The notes beneath the pieces are model-generated. The model was not told where the DNA came from and searched no databases. It saw only the letters and a list, made by a program, of their open reading frames with translations. Below are positions 51,353 to 58,954 of a stretch of 64,000 nt of DNA, piece by piece (the first letter of the stretch is position 1; every line of letters starts with the position of its first letter). Origin of the DNA: JARRKC01 sp037388505 (lineage in GTDB: Bacteria; Acidobacteriota; UBA6911; RPQK01; JAPXNP01). The stretch is from contig JARRKC010000004.1 in the NCBI GenBank assembly GCA_037388505.1, positions 62,001 to 126,000 of the forward strand, written 5' to 3'. The position numbers and the translations under genes were made by a program.

Positions 51353-52883
51353 AACTGCAGATGATCGGAGTACTGGAGCCGAGAGCAGAGAGCCGAGCCT
51401 TCATGTGAAGGTGGAAGCGGAAGGCATGGAGAGCTCCGAATTCACCTTCGGCCGGTCGTTTCGTATCGGCCGCGACGACGATTGCGAGATCCAGATCCAA
51501 AACCCCGGAATCAGTCGTCATCACGCCGAGGTTCAGTATGAGGACGGTCTCTGGAGACTGAAGGATCTCGACAGCGCCAATGGGGTCTACTTTCAGGGAC
51601 GGCGCGTCAGCGACGTCCCCTTGGAAGGGTCAGTGACCGCCGAACTGGGCTTGCGGGACGCCGTATTGACGTTCACCGTGGTGGGAGCCGAAGCACCATC
51701 GGCGGGCGGAGGAGCAACAGTCGTCGAGAAGCCTCCCTCTGTCACCGAATACGTGCAGCGTTACTTCGATGCGAAGGTTCAGGGCCCCGTCGGCCAGCAG
51801 ACGAGGATGATCCGGGAAGCCTTCAAGGTCGTCGACAAGAAGAAGAGACTGCGTTACGGCGCCGTGATTCTGGGCATTCTCGCAGTGACTGCCGCGATCA
51901 GCATCTACACCTTCGTTCAGCACCGGGAACTGCAGCGTCAGAAGAAGATCGCCGAGGAGATCTTCTACAACATGAAATCTCTCGAGCTGGAGATCTCGAA
52001 GGTGCAGACGCAGGCCGATCAGACCGGCAACCAGGAGACTCAGGACGAACTGTCCGGATATCGCCAGCAACAGAGCGCGATGCTGCGCAATTACGATCGT
52101 TTTCTCGAAGAGATGGAGTTCTACGAAGACAAGCACTGGACAGCGACGGATCGGGTCATCCTGCGGGTGGCCCGAATATTCGGCGAGTGTGAACTCACCA
52201 TGCCGGAGGAGTTCCGCGAAAAGGTCTATGAGTACATCGACAAGTGGAGAACGACCAAACGGCTGCAACAAGCGATTCGCCGCGCGAAGGACAATGGTTG
52301 GGACAGGGTGGTCGAAGACACGATGCTCAAGTATCATCTGCCGCCCCAGTTCTTCTTCCTCGGGCTTCAGGAGAGCAGCTACGATCTGAAGACCATCGGC
52401 CCGAAGACCCGGTTCGGGATTGCGAAGGGGATCTGGCAGTTCATCCCGGCAACGGCGCTTCGATACAGGCTGCAAGTGGGCCCCCTGGTCGAATTGCCCC
52501 GCTTCGATCCGCGCGATGAGCGGTTCACCTTCGACAAGGCGACCGATGCCGCAGCCCGCTACATCAGGGACATCTACAACACCGAAGCCCAGGCGTCGGG
52601 ACTGCTCGTCGTAGCCTCCTACAACTGGGGCGAGCGCAACGTTCGAAGCCTGGTGCGACGACTTCCCGAGAACCCCCGGGACCGGAATTTCTGGCAGTTG
52701 TTGGAGCGCTACGGCAAGAGGATCCCAAAGGAGACCTATGACTACGTGTTCTATATCGTCTCTGCGGCCGTGATCGGCGAGGATCCTCAGCTTTTCGGGT
52801 TCGATTTCGACAATCCTTTCCAGGCAGCCGCCTCCGACCAGACCGCCGCCCGAGCTGCGGAGATGCCAGACAGAACGAACTGA
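51342..52883 (+). CDS. FHA domain - transmembrane - lytic transglycosylase (SLT) fusion
   Basis: The 513-residue protein has an N-terminal FHA domain (about 22-112: FRIGRDDDCEIQI, GISRHHAEV, DLDSANGVYFQGRRV) carrying the phosphothreonine-binding Arg44, Ser58, His61 and Asn80 pattern. A single transmembrane helix lies at about 173-192. A helical coiled-coil stretch (about 195-260) precedes a C-terminal SLT domain (about 320-470) with LGLQESSYD (catalytic Glu344), GIAKGIWQFIPATA and VVASYNWGERNVRSLV. FHA would be cytoplasmic and the glycan-cleaving domain periplasmic. With the coupled upstream kinase this reads as a phospho-controlled peptidoglycan lyase. Confidence 0.92.
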   Translation: MSRRTADDRSTGAESREPSLHVKVEAEGMESSEFTFGRSFRIGRDDDCEIQIQNPGISRHHAEVQYEDGLWRLKDLDSANGVYFQGRRVSDVPLEGSVTAELGLRDAVLTFTVVGAEAPSAGGGATVVEKPPSVTEYVQRYFDAKVQGPVGQQTRMIREAFKVVDKKKRLRYGAVILGILAVTAAISIYTFVQHRELQRQKKIAEEIFYNMKSLELEISKVQTQADQTGNQETQDELSGYRQQQSAMLRNYDRFLEEMEFYEDKHWTATDRVILRVARIFGECELTMPEEFREKVYEYIDKWRTTKRLQQAIRRAKDNGWDRVVEDTMLKYHLPPQFFFLGLQESSYDLKTIGPKTRFGIAKGIWQFIPATALRYRLQVGPLVELPRFDPRDERFTFDKATDAAARYIRDIYNTEAQASGLLVVASYNWGERNVRSLVRRLPENPRDRNFWQLLERYGKRIPKETYDYVFYIVSAAVIGEDPQLFGFDFDNPFQAAASDQTAARAAEMPDRTN

Positions 52884-52979
52884 CCCACCCGTGCGAAAGT
52901 TCATGACGCACTCGACCTGCGAGTCTCCGTGACGGGAAACTTGAGGATGATGAAAATGTACTGACAGCATACAAGCCCT

Positions 52980-53008
52980 TTGCTGTCTTGTCGTTGCGTG
53001 GATATACT
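52980..53008 (+). promoter_or_regulatory. Sigma-70-type promoter of the 1183-residue exported protein
   Basis: TTGCTG (52980-52985), a 17-base spacer and TATACT (53003-53008). The leader is ~30 bases and contains AGGGAG ahead of the ATG at 53044, a normal leadered architecture. Confidence 0.5.
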
Positions 53009-53043
53009 CATCCGCGAAGCGGCCAAGCAACAGGGAGCGATCT

Positions 53044-56000
53044 ATGCATTGCAGTCAACTTTTGCGCCGGTGGGGCAGTGGGGCAGCTTTCTTATCTGGA
53101 ATCATCGGCCTCGCGGCGCCGTGTCTCGCGGGGACGACTCTGAACTTTCCCCGACTTTCCTTTGAACCCGGAACCTGTACGGGGATTGCCATCGCCAACC
53201 CTACCGATTTCGAGGCGACGGTCACGCTGACAGCCTACGGGGGAGACGGTACGTTGCTCGCCGGTCCCGGCGTAACGGTGCCTCAGCCATTCAACATCAA
53301 GCCGCACCAACAATACACCAGCACGACGTACGAGCTCTTCGGGCCGGGGGTTGACCCGTCGACCGTGGCCTGGTTTCAGGCCGACAGCAGCGTGGAGGGC
53401 CTGACCGGCTTCTTCCTGTATCTGAATGGATCCGTCACGTTCTTCGACGGGGCCGATCTCCCTTCTCAGGCTCGTGAGATCGTCTTCAACCTGGTTCGGC
53501 TGAGTGACGGTTGGGAGACCGAACTGAATCTGATCAATCCTGGAAATGCAGGCACCGCCGTCCAGTTGACGCTCATGGGCGGGTCGGAGCCGGTGACCAA
53601 AGCCCTGACGCTGCCAGCCAAAGGAGCGGCACGATTGGATGCCGCGAGCTTTTTCGGGGACGGCGGCAATCCCGCGACTGCCTATTGTGTCGTTGCCTCG
53701 GCGTCGGTTCCGATCGCAGGTTTCGAGCTGGTACGGGGTTCCGGCGACTTGTTGGGGCTGAACGCCCGTCCCGCCTCGGAGACGCTGAACACCCTCTTCT
53801 TTCCGCACTTTGCAGTTCTGGGAACTCCCGCCTATGAGAGCGAGGTGGTGGTCGTCAACTATGGGAATGAGACTGTCATCCTCACCTTGAGCGCCTTCCA
53901 GCCCGACGGGACTCTCTTCGGCAGCGTGGATCTGCACAACAATCCGGTGACGAGGACGCTCACCGCGAAGGGCGTTCTTCGCGAAGACGTGGCATCGATG
54001 TTCGGCTTCAAGGGAGAGGATCTGCGGGGAGGCTGGATCAAGGTGGAGGCGACTTCCCAGGCGGTCAATGGCAGCCTCACTTATTCCATCCCTGAATCAG
54101 GTTCTGTGGCCTCGGTTGCCTGTGAACCCCAGGGGAGAACAAGGGCTCTGTTCTCCCATCTGGCCACAACGCTGGGGTATTTCACGGGACTCGCCGTGCT
54201 CAACGGCGGAACGCGGGCGGCCAACATCCGAGTCGTCGCCGTCGACAAAGATGGGAGCATGATCGGGACGTACTCGGGCGTTCTCAGGCCGAAGGAAAGG
54301 CTGAGTCGGGGCATCACCGAACTGGTCGAGGACTCGGCGGACCGGAACGGAGGAATGGTCTGGGTGAGCAGTGACGTGCCCGTCTACATGACCGGGCTGT
54401 TCGTCAATCTCGAGAATGGCGTTCTCACCAATGTTCCCCCGCAACCGGTGCCGGAGACTTTCCTTCCCGACGCCGATCAAGCCCGGCTGACGGTTTCCCC
54501 CACGCTGGCAGTCCTCTCTCCGGGGCAGAAGTTCACGTTCGATGCCACGGGCGTTGTCGGTACGGTAACCTGGGGCGTGAGCGGCGGCCAGCACCCGGGG
54601 ACGATCGATTGGCTCGGCGTCTACCATTCTCCCTCCGAGGTTCCCGATCCTTTGCCGGTGACCGTCACGGCCTCTTCAGGCAGCCTGATCGGTGCAGCGT
54701 CCATCGACGTCCTTCGCAAAGAGGAGCTGGTGGGAGGGCTGGGAGTCGTCCAGTCGGTCGTCTACCTCTTGGGGATGAAGAGCCTCTACAGTGCGGAGCT
54801 TCTTTCGATGGGCGGCCTGCAGATGGCGGCTGAGTCGCCATCGAGCAACGTGCTCGACGTCACGACGGTGGGTGAACCTCCGACCCTGATCAAAAGCTTC
54901 GCGGGCGATGAGATCGCCAAGATGATCGCCTTTCAAGGCGCCGACGCCAGGGAGTATCTCCTGCTGGCCGGCAAGACGAGCGGAAAGGTGATCCGTCTCA
55001 ACCCGGTGACCAGACAGTCGACGGATGTGGCGACAGGGCTCAACTCCCCTTCCGCCCTGGTGATCGACCCCGTGACGGGTGACCTCCTGGTCGCCGAGGC
55101 AGACCGGGTTCGATCGATCCCCCGCGCCCAGCTCAATTCCGGTCTGGTATCTCAGCAGCTCGGGGGACGTGCTCGTTCGCAGCAGTCGCTCGACCTCGCG
55201 AACGGTGCCGACGGCATCACCGTCGATCCCTGCACGGGCAAGATCTATGTCTCGAGCCCGACTCAAGGTGCCATCCTCGAGTACGATCGCGGAACCGAGC
55301 AGTGGAGGATCGCGGCAAGCGGGCTCAACGCTCCCGGACAGATGCTGGCCATCTATCGCGACGGATTCACCTGTCCTCAGGCCTTCCATCTGCTGGTCGT
55401 CGAAAGAGGACTGGGACGCGTCCTGCTGGTCATCCCGGCCGAAGGTAGCGTGCAACCCTGGGTCAACGCCCCGGGCGCCACCGACCTCGCATTCCTACCG
55501 GAGGGCAACCCCTTTTCCTCAGACGCGGGTGTCTTCGTCAGCGAGGCGCCGCCCGATGCAGCCGGACGGATTGCATTGGCGGAGACGCCGGGACTCTACA
55601 CCGACGTGCTCGCCAATCCGCCGATCCTCACTCTGGACTCTGCGAACTGGGCCACGACTTCCTCTCTGCCCGTCTCGCGTCTGCTGGCCGCCGCGGCGGC
55701 TCCCGGCAACGGGTACATCTACAGCATAGACGGCGGGACGGACGGCACCGCCTGTTCGTTGGGCCGGGCGGACGGACGCGTATTCTACGCTCGGCAGAAT
55801 CCAGATGGGACTCTAGGAACCTGGCTGGAGACTGAGGGGGGCGAGGGCAACTTCACCCGCGCTGCCGCCGGCGTCGCCGTCGACAACGGTTTCATCTACA
55901 TCGCCGGTGGCGCGATCAACGCACCCAGTTGGGACGGCAATATCTGGTATGCAAAACCCTGGTCGGACGGCACCATCGCACACTGGGAGCATGCCTCGAC

Positions 56001-56595
56001 GTTACCGGGCAACCCCAACTGGTTGGGCTCCTGGCCCGCGATGGCCGCCTATGACGGCTACCTCTATGTCGGTGGCGGCCGAAATGCGTTCCACGAAAAA
56101 TTCACCGACCGGTTCTATGTGGCCCCTCTCGACGCCTACGGGGTGCCCGGCGCCTGGCGGGAGATGCATCTTCCAACGCCGAGTTTCCAGGGGCAACTCG
56201 TCTTCTACGCCGGCAGGGCCTACCTGATCGTCGGTGTGGACAACTGCGACGGCTGTGTGTCCACCCAGATCTTCACGGCCGACGTACAGGCCGATGGTTC
56301 CCTGGATGCCTGGAAGGAAGCCCGAGCGTTGCCGGAGCCGGCCCGCCAGGCGTCGGCGCAGATCGTCGACGGCCATCTGGTGGTCCTTCCCGGAGGAACG
56401 GCCGTCTATGAAAGTGAGATTCTGGAGGACGGATCTCTCGGCCCGTGGAATACGCTGGATGTTCTACCCGAGAGCGCACTACCGTGGGCACAGGGGGTCT
56501 ACTCGAACGGCTATTACTACCTCGTCGGGGACCAAAACTGCGGTGCCAAGGAGGACCGTTTGAGAACAGTCTACTTCGGGCGAGTGAGATTCTGA
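53044..56595 (+). CDS. Large exported multidomain beta protein (Ig-like, NHL and Kelch-like propellers)
   Basis: The 1183-residue protein has a signal peptide (AAFLSGIIGLAAPCLAG). About 30-460 is several similar beta modules (IAIANPTDFEATVTLTAYGGDG, ELNLINPGNAGTAVQLTLMGG, EVVVVNYGNETVILTLSAFQPDG, LAVLNGGTRAANIRVVAVDKDG). An Ig-like domain follows (SPGQKFTFDATGVVGTVTW). About 600-870 resembles NHL propeller blades (GLNSPSALVIDPVTGDLLVAE, ANGADGITVDPCTGKIYVSSP). About 880-1183 has Kelch-type blades (GNGYIYSIDGGTDG, DNGFIYIAGGAI, YDGYLYVGGGRN). No catalytic residues are evident; it is probably a surface or extracellular binding protein. An AGGGAG precedes the ATG. Confidence 0.82.
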   Translation: MHCSQLLRRWGSGAAFLSGIIGLAAPCLAGTTLNFPRLSFEPGTCTGIAIANPTDFEATVTLTAYGGDGTLLAGPGVTVPQPFNIKPHQQYTSTTYELFGPGVDPSTVAWFQADSSVEGLTGFFLYLNGSVTFFDGADLPSQAREIVFNLVRLSDGWETELNLINPGNAGTAVQLTLMGGSEPVTKALTLPAKGAARLDAASFFGDGGNPATAYCVVASASVPIAGFELVRGSGDLLGLNARPASETLNTLFFPHFAVLGTPAYESEVVVVNYGNETVILTLSAFQPDGTLFGSVDLHNNPVTRTLTAKGVLREDVASMFGFKGEDLRGGWIKVEATSQAVNGSLTYSIPESGSVASVACEPQGRTRALFSHLATTLGYFTGLAVLNGGTRAANIRVVAVDKDGSMIGTYSGVLRPKERLSRGITELVEDSADRNGGMVWVSSDVPVYMTGLFVNLENGVLTNVPPQPVPETFLPDADQARLTVSPTLAVLSPGQKFTFDATGVVGTVTWGVSGGQHPGTIDWLGVYHSPSEVPDPLPVTVTASSGSLIGAASIDVLRKEELVGGLGVVQSVVYLLGMKSLYSAELLSMGGLQMAAESPSSNVLDVTTVGEPPTLIKSFAGDEIAKMIAFQGADAREYLLLAGKTSGKVIRLNPVTRQSTDVATGLNSPSALVIDPVTGDLLVAEADRVRSIPRAQLNSGLVSQQLGGRARSQQSLDLANGADGITVDPCTGKIYVSSPTQGAILEYDRGTEQWRIAASGLNAPGQMLAIYRDGFTCPQAFHLLVVERGLGRVLLVIPAEGSVQPWVNAPGATDLAFLPEGNPFSSDAGVFVSEAPPDAAGRIALAETPGLYTDVLANPPILTLDSANWATTSSLPVSRLLAAAAAPGNGYIYSIDGGTDGTACSLGRADGRVFYARQNPDGTLGTWLETEGGEGNFTRAAAGVAVDNGFIYIAGGAINAPSWDGNIWYAKPWSDGTIAHWEHASTLPGNPNWLGSWPAMAAYDGYLYVGGGRNAFHEKFTDRFYVAPLDAYGVPGAWREMHLPTPSFQGQLVFYAGRAYLIVGVDNCDGCVSTQIFTADVQADGSLDAWKEARALPEPARQASAQIVDGHLVVLPGGTAVYESEILEDGSLGPWNTLDVLPESALPWAQGVYSNGYYYLVGDQNCGAKEDRLRTVYFGRVRF

Positions 56596-56667
56596 CGCTC
56601 CGGCCGGAACCGATCCGATGGCGGTTCGAATCACCGGCGGCCCCGGCCATGGAGCACTGCTGGACCC

Positions 56668-56700
56668 AGGTACAGTGAAGCATTCACTTGAACCGTACCT
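56668..56700. terminator. Composite hairpin between convergent genes
   Basis: An inner stem AGTGAA (56674-56679) / TTCACT (56683-56688) with GCA loop lies inside an outer AGGTAC (56668-56673) / GTACCT (56695-56700), with a 6-nt bulge on one side. It sits between the large exported protein and the converging blaI-like gene. No T-run. Confidence 0.4.
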
Positions 56701-56725
56701 GAACGATCGGACCACGTTTCAGGTC

Positions 56726-57118
56726 CTATTTCTTCTTCTTCGCTTCCTTGCTTTCCGAGAGATCCCGCTCGATCGTCTCGGCAACCTGCTTCTTCTCGAC
56801 CGCAGTCAAATACTCTTCACTTACGAGAGCCTGAACCAGCGGTGCAGCAGCTCCGGAAAAGGCCTTTTCGATAAGGGATTTGAGAGCGGAACGCTGTGCC
56901 TGTTCTCGGGTAATCAGAGCCGTATACAGGCGAGTGTTCGCTCGGAGTCGGGACCGAAGAGCCTTCTTCTGTGCCAATCGGACCATGATGGTTTGCACCG
57001 TCTGGTAGGCCCAGCTCGTTTGGGGTTCCACAACTTCGAGAACGTCGCGCACGCTGCTTTCCACGGGGCGATCCCATACAGCATTCATTACGATCCATTC
57101 CGCATCAGACAATCGCAT
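56726..57118 (-). CDS. BlaI/MecI/CopY-family transcriptional repressor, without adjacent sensor
   Basis: The 130-residue protein has the penicillinase-repressor winged helix (LSDAEWIVMNAVWDR, SVRDVLEVVEPQTSWAYQTVQTIMVRLAQKKAL) and a C-terminal dimer/cleavage region (TREQAQRSALKSLIEKAFSGAAAPLVQALV), ending KEAKKKK. BlaI-type repressors are usually co-encoded with a BlaR1/M56 sensor protease, which is absent from both sides here. The ATG has AAGGAG upstream. The wing sequence LRSRLRANTRLYTALITREQ is typical of the acidobacterial/planctomycete branch, whose targets are often unknown. Confidence 0.9.
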   Translation of the reverse strand: MRLSDAEWIVMNAVWDRPVESSVRDVLEVVEPQTSWAYQTVQTIMVRLAQKKALRSRLRANTRLYTALITREQAQRSALKSLIEKAFSGAAAPLVQALVSEEYLTAVEKKQVAETIERDLSESKEAKKKK

Positions 57119-57480
57119 CTCCGAACTCCTTGGTTGATCGATTTTCTTTTCGTCCGGGGCAACGTGCCGCGATCCCCCAACGGGTACACACTGCCCTCAG
57201 ACACCCACGAAACATCACCTTCAGGCTTGTCAATGGGAAATTACTGCTAGAGGCATAGGCTGCCCAGCGGAGTCAATCGACCCGCCATCCGCGTCTGCGA
57301 TCACCGGATAGCTAAAAGAATTCGCCAATGCATAGCCCCCCACCAGCCCAGAGCAAGACACATTTACTACGAATCGTGTAGTGGACGCAAGACCCCTTGC
57401 CCAATATTTTCGCATTTTATGCAAATAATTGTAACGATTGCCCCTGAACAGAAACCGACGAGGCTATATCGCTCAGTCCG
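57119..57480. other. 362-bp leader region upstream of the blaI-like gene
   Basis: Less GC-rich than the flanks. It contains a possible 61-64 residue ORF on the minus strand (57230-57424) with a weak signal-like stretch (VNVSCSGLVGGYALA) but no ribosome site, a TTGACA on the minus strand (57233-57228), and the TACTAC...GTAGT dyad at 57365-57382. Confidence 0.45.
57365..57382. promoter_or_regulatory. Dyad TACTAC-N7-GTAGT resembling a BlaI/MecI operator
   Basis: ACTAC (57366-57370) and GTAGT (57378-57382) are inverted repeats seven bases apart. MecI/BlaI boxes read TACTACATATGTAGTA, so the half-sites match but the spacer is three bases longer. It lies ~250 bases upstream of the blaI-like start. 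Confidence 0.3.
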
Positions 57481-58815
57481 TTACTTCAGCTGATCGAAGT
57501 ATCGGACCACCTCGGTTTGTTCCTTCTGATCGGCCAGAGCGCGCGCGGTCCAGCCCTCTTTGGTCGCCGCGTCGGGGTCGGCGCCTCCCTCGAGGAGTGC
57601 CTTGACCGTGTCCAGGTGCCCCTCCCATGCCGCATACATCAGGGGTGTCAGGCCCTGGGGATCGGTCAGATCAGTTCGGGTCCCGCGTGAGAGAAGAAGC
57701 TTGACGGTCTCGGTGTGCCCCGCTCCGGCGGCTGCAGCCAGAAACGGCACGCCCTCCTTGTCTTTGAGATTCGCCTCGGCACCTGCATCGAGAAGCTCAC
57801 GAGCCGCGTCGGTCTGTCCCTTGGAGATGGCCCAGGCCAATGCAGTCCAGCCGCCCCGGTCTTTGGCTTCGAGCTGGGCTCCGCGTTTCAGGAGCATTTG
57901 AACAGCCTCAGGGTGTCCATTGAGAGCGGCCCACATCAGGGCGGTCCGTCCGTCGTTCGTCCAGACGTTGATCTCCGCCTTGCGTGAAAGCAACAGATCG
58001 ATCATCTCCGTACGACCATTCGAGGCTGCCAGCATCAAGGCAGTACGGCTTTCGTTGTCCTGGGCACGAGGATCCGCTCCCCCGTCGAGCAAGGCCTCGG
58101 CGCTTGCCTTGTGACCTTCGGATGCAGCCTGCATCAGCGGAGTCCGACCGTTGGTGTCACGAATGTCGGGCTGGGATCCTCCCTTCAGAAGCGAGCGAAC
58201 GGACTCTCCATCTCCCGATAGCGCCGCCCACATCAGAGCCGTCCAGTGCGCCGAGTCGGCTGCGGCCACGTTCGCGCCGTGCTGAAGCAAAAGGTCGACC
58301 GCGCCCGCTCGGCCCTTCATGGCGGCGAAAATCAACGGAGTGTGACCGGATTGATCCACTTCCTCCAGGCTCGCGCCCCGATCGAGAAGAACTTTGATGG
58401 CCTCGGTACCGCCCGATTCCGCGGCTCTCATGAGCGCGGTCCTGCCACTGCTGTCCCGGGCCTTCAGATCCCCTCCGTGGTCGAGAAGAAGTCCGACGAT
58501 CTGGCCCTTTCCCAGTCCGGCGGCCAGCAGGAGAGGCGTGGCACCCTCTCTGTCAAGGGTTGTCGTGTCGGCACCGGCCTTGATGAGGGCTTCCACCAGA
58601 TTCGCGTTTCCGGTTTCGATGGCCCGCATGAGGATGGTCCTGCCCCTGCCGATCTGAAGATTTGGATCAGCCCCCCGTTCGAGGAGAGATGCGACAGCAG
58701 CCGCATCACCCTGATCGGTCTTGGAGACGAGTTCCTTGTTGACGTCTGTGCAGGAGAGAAGAAGCAGACAGGCAGTCAGCGAGAGAATAACTGAGGAGCG
58801 GTGGACTGTGCGCAC
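57481..58815 (-). CDS. Ankyrin-repeat lipoprotein
   Basis: The 444-residue protein has a lipoprotein signal (SLTACLLLLSC, Cys near residue 23) and about twelve ankyrin repeats (GRTILMRAIETGNANLVEALIKAGAD, GRTALMRAAESGGTEAIKVLLDRGA and so on), filling nearly the whole mature protein. The repeats are near-consensus, suggesting a stable protein-binding solenoid anchored in the envelope. The GTG start has AAAGGAGGTG at ideal spacing. A strong hairpin lies just upstream (58835-58857). It follows GH2 and GH94 genes on the same strand, 139 bases after GH2. Confidence 0.93.
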   Translation of the reverse strand: MRTVHRSSVILSLTACLLLLSCTDVNKELVSKTDQGDAAAVASLLERGADPNLQIGRGRTILMRAIETGNANLVEALIKAGADTTTLDREGATPLLLAAGLGKGQIVGLLLDHGGDLKARDSSGRTALMRAAESGGTEAIKVLLDRGASLEEVDQSGHTPLIFAAMKGRAGAVDLLLQHGANVAAADSAHWTALMWAALSGDGESVRSLLKGGSQPDIRDTNGRTPLMQAASEGHKASAEALLDGGADPRAQDNESRTALMLAASNGRTEMIDLLLSRKAEINVWTNDGRTALMWAALNGHPEAVQMLLKRGAQLEAKDRGGWTALAWAISKGQTDAARELLDAGAEANLKDKEGVPFLAAAAGAGHTETVKLLLSRGTRTDLTDPQGLTPLMYAAWEGHLDTVKALLEGGADPDAATKEGWTARALADQKEQTEVVRYFDQLK

Positions 58816-58834
58816 GACAGCACCTCCTTTTCCG

Positions 58835-58857
58835 GCAGGGCCTGCGGACGGCCCTGC
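58835..58857 (-). promoter_or_regulatory. 8-bp GC hairpin just upstream of the ankyrin ribosome site
   Basis: GCAGGGCC (58835-58842) pairs with GGCCCTGC (58850-58857), 7-nt loop. On the transcript it lies between the GH2 stop and the ankyrin AAGGAGG, so it may stabilise the GH2 3' end or attenuate the downstream gene. No T-run on the minus strand. Confidence 0.4.
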
Positions 58858-58954
58858 AAGAGCCCATTCCCGACCCGGGAACCGCCGCCGCCGCGGTCCC
58901 GACGGTTGATTATCGGTCTCGGAGTACCGTCTGTCCAGACCCGCTCCGGCTCGC

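Noticed and set aside
56618..56665. tRNA-like GGTTCGAATC segment
   Set aside because: The T-arm stem does not pair and no acceptor or anticodon arms could be built around it.
57230..57424. Small minus-strand ORF considered as a secreted peptide
   Set aside because: No ribosome site, codon use unlike its neighbours, no recognisable precursor motif; kept only as part of the leader description.
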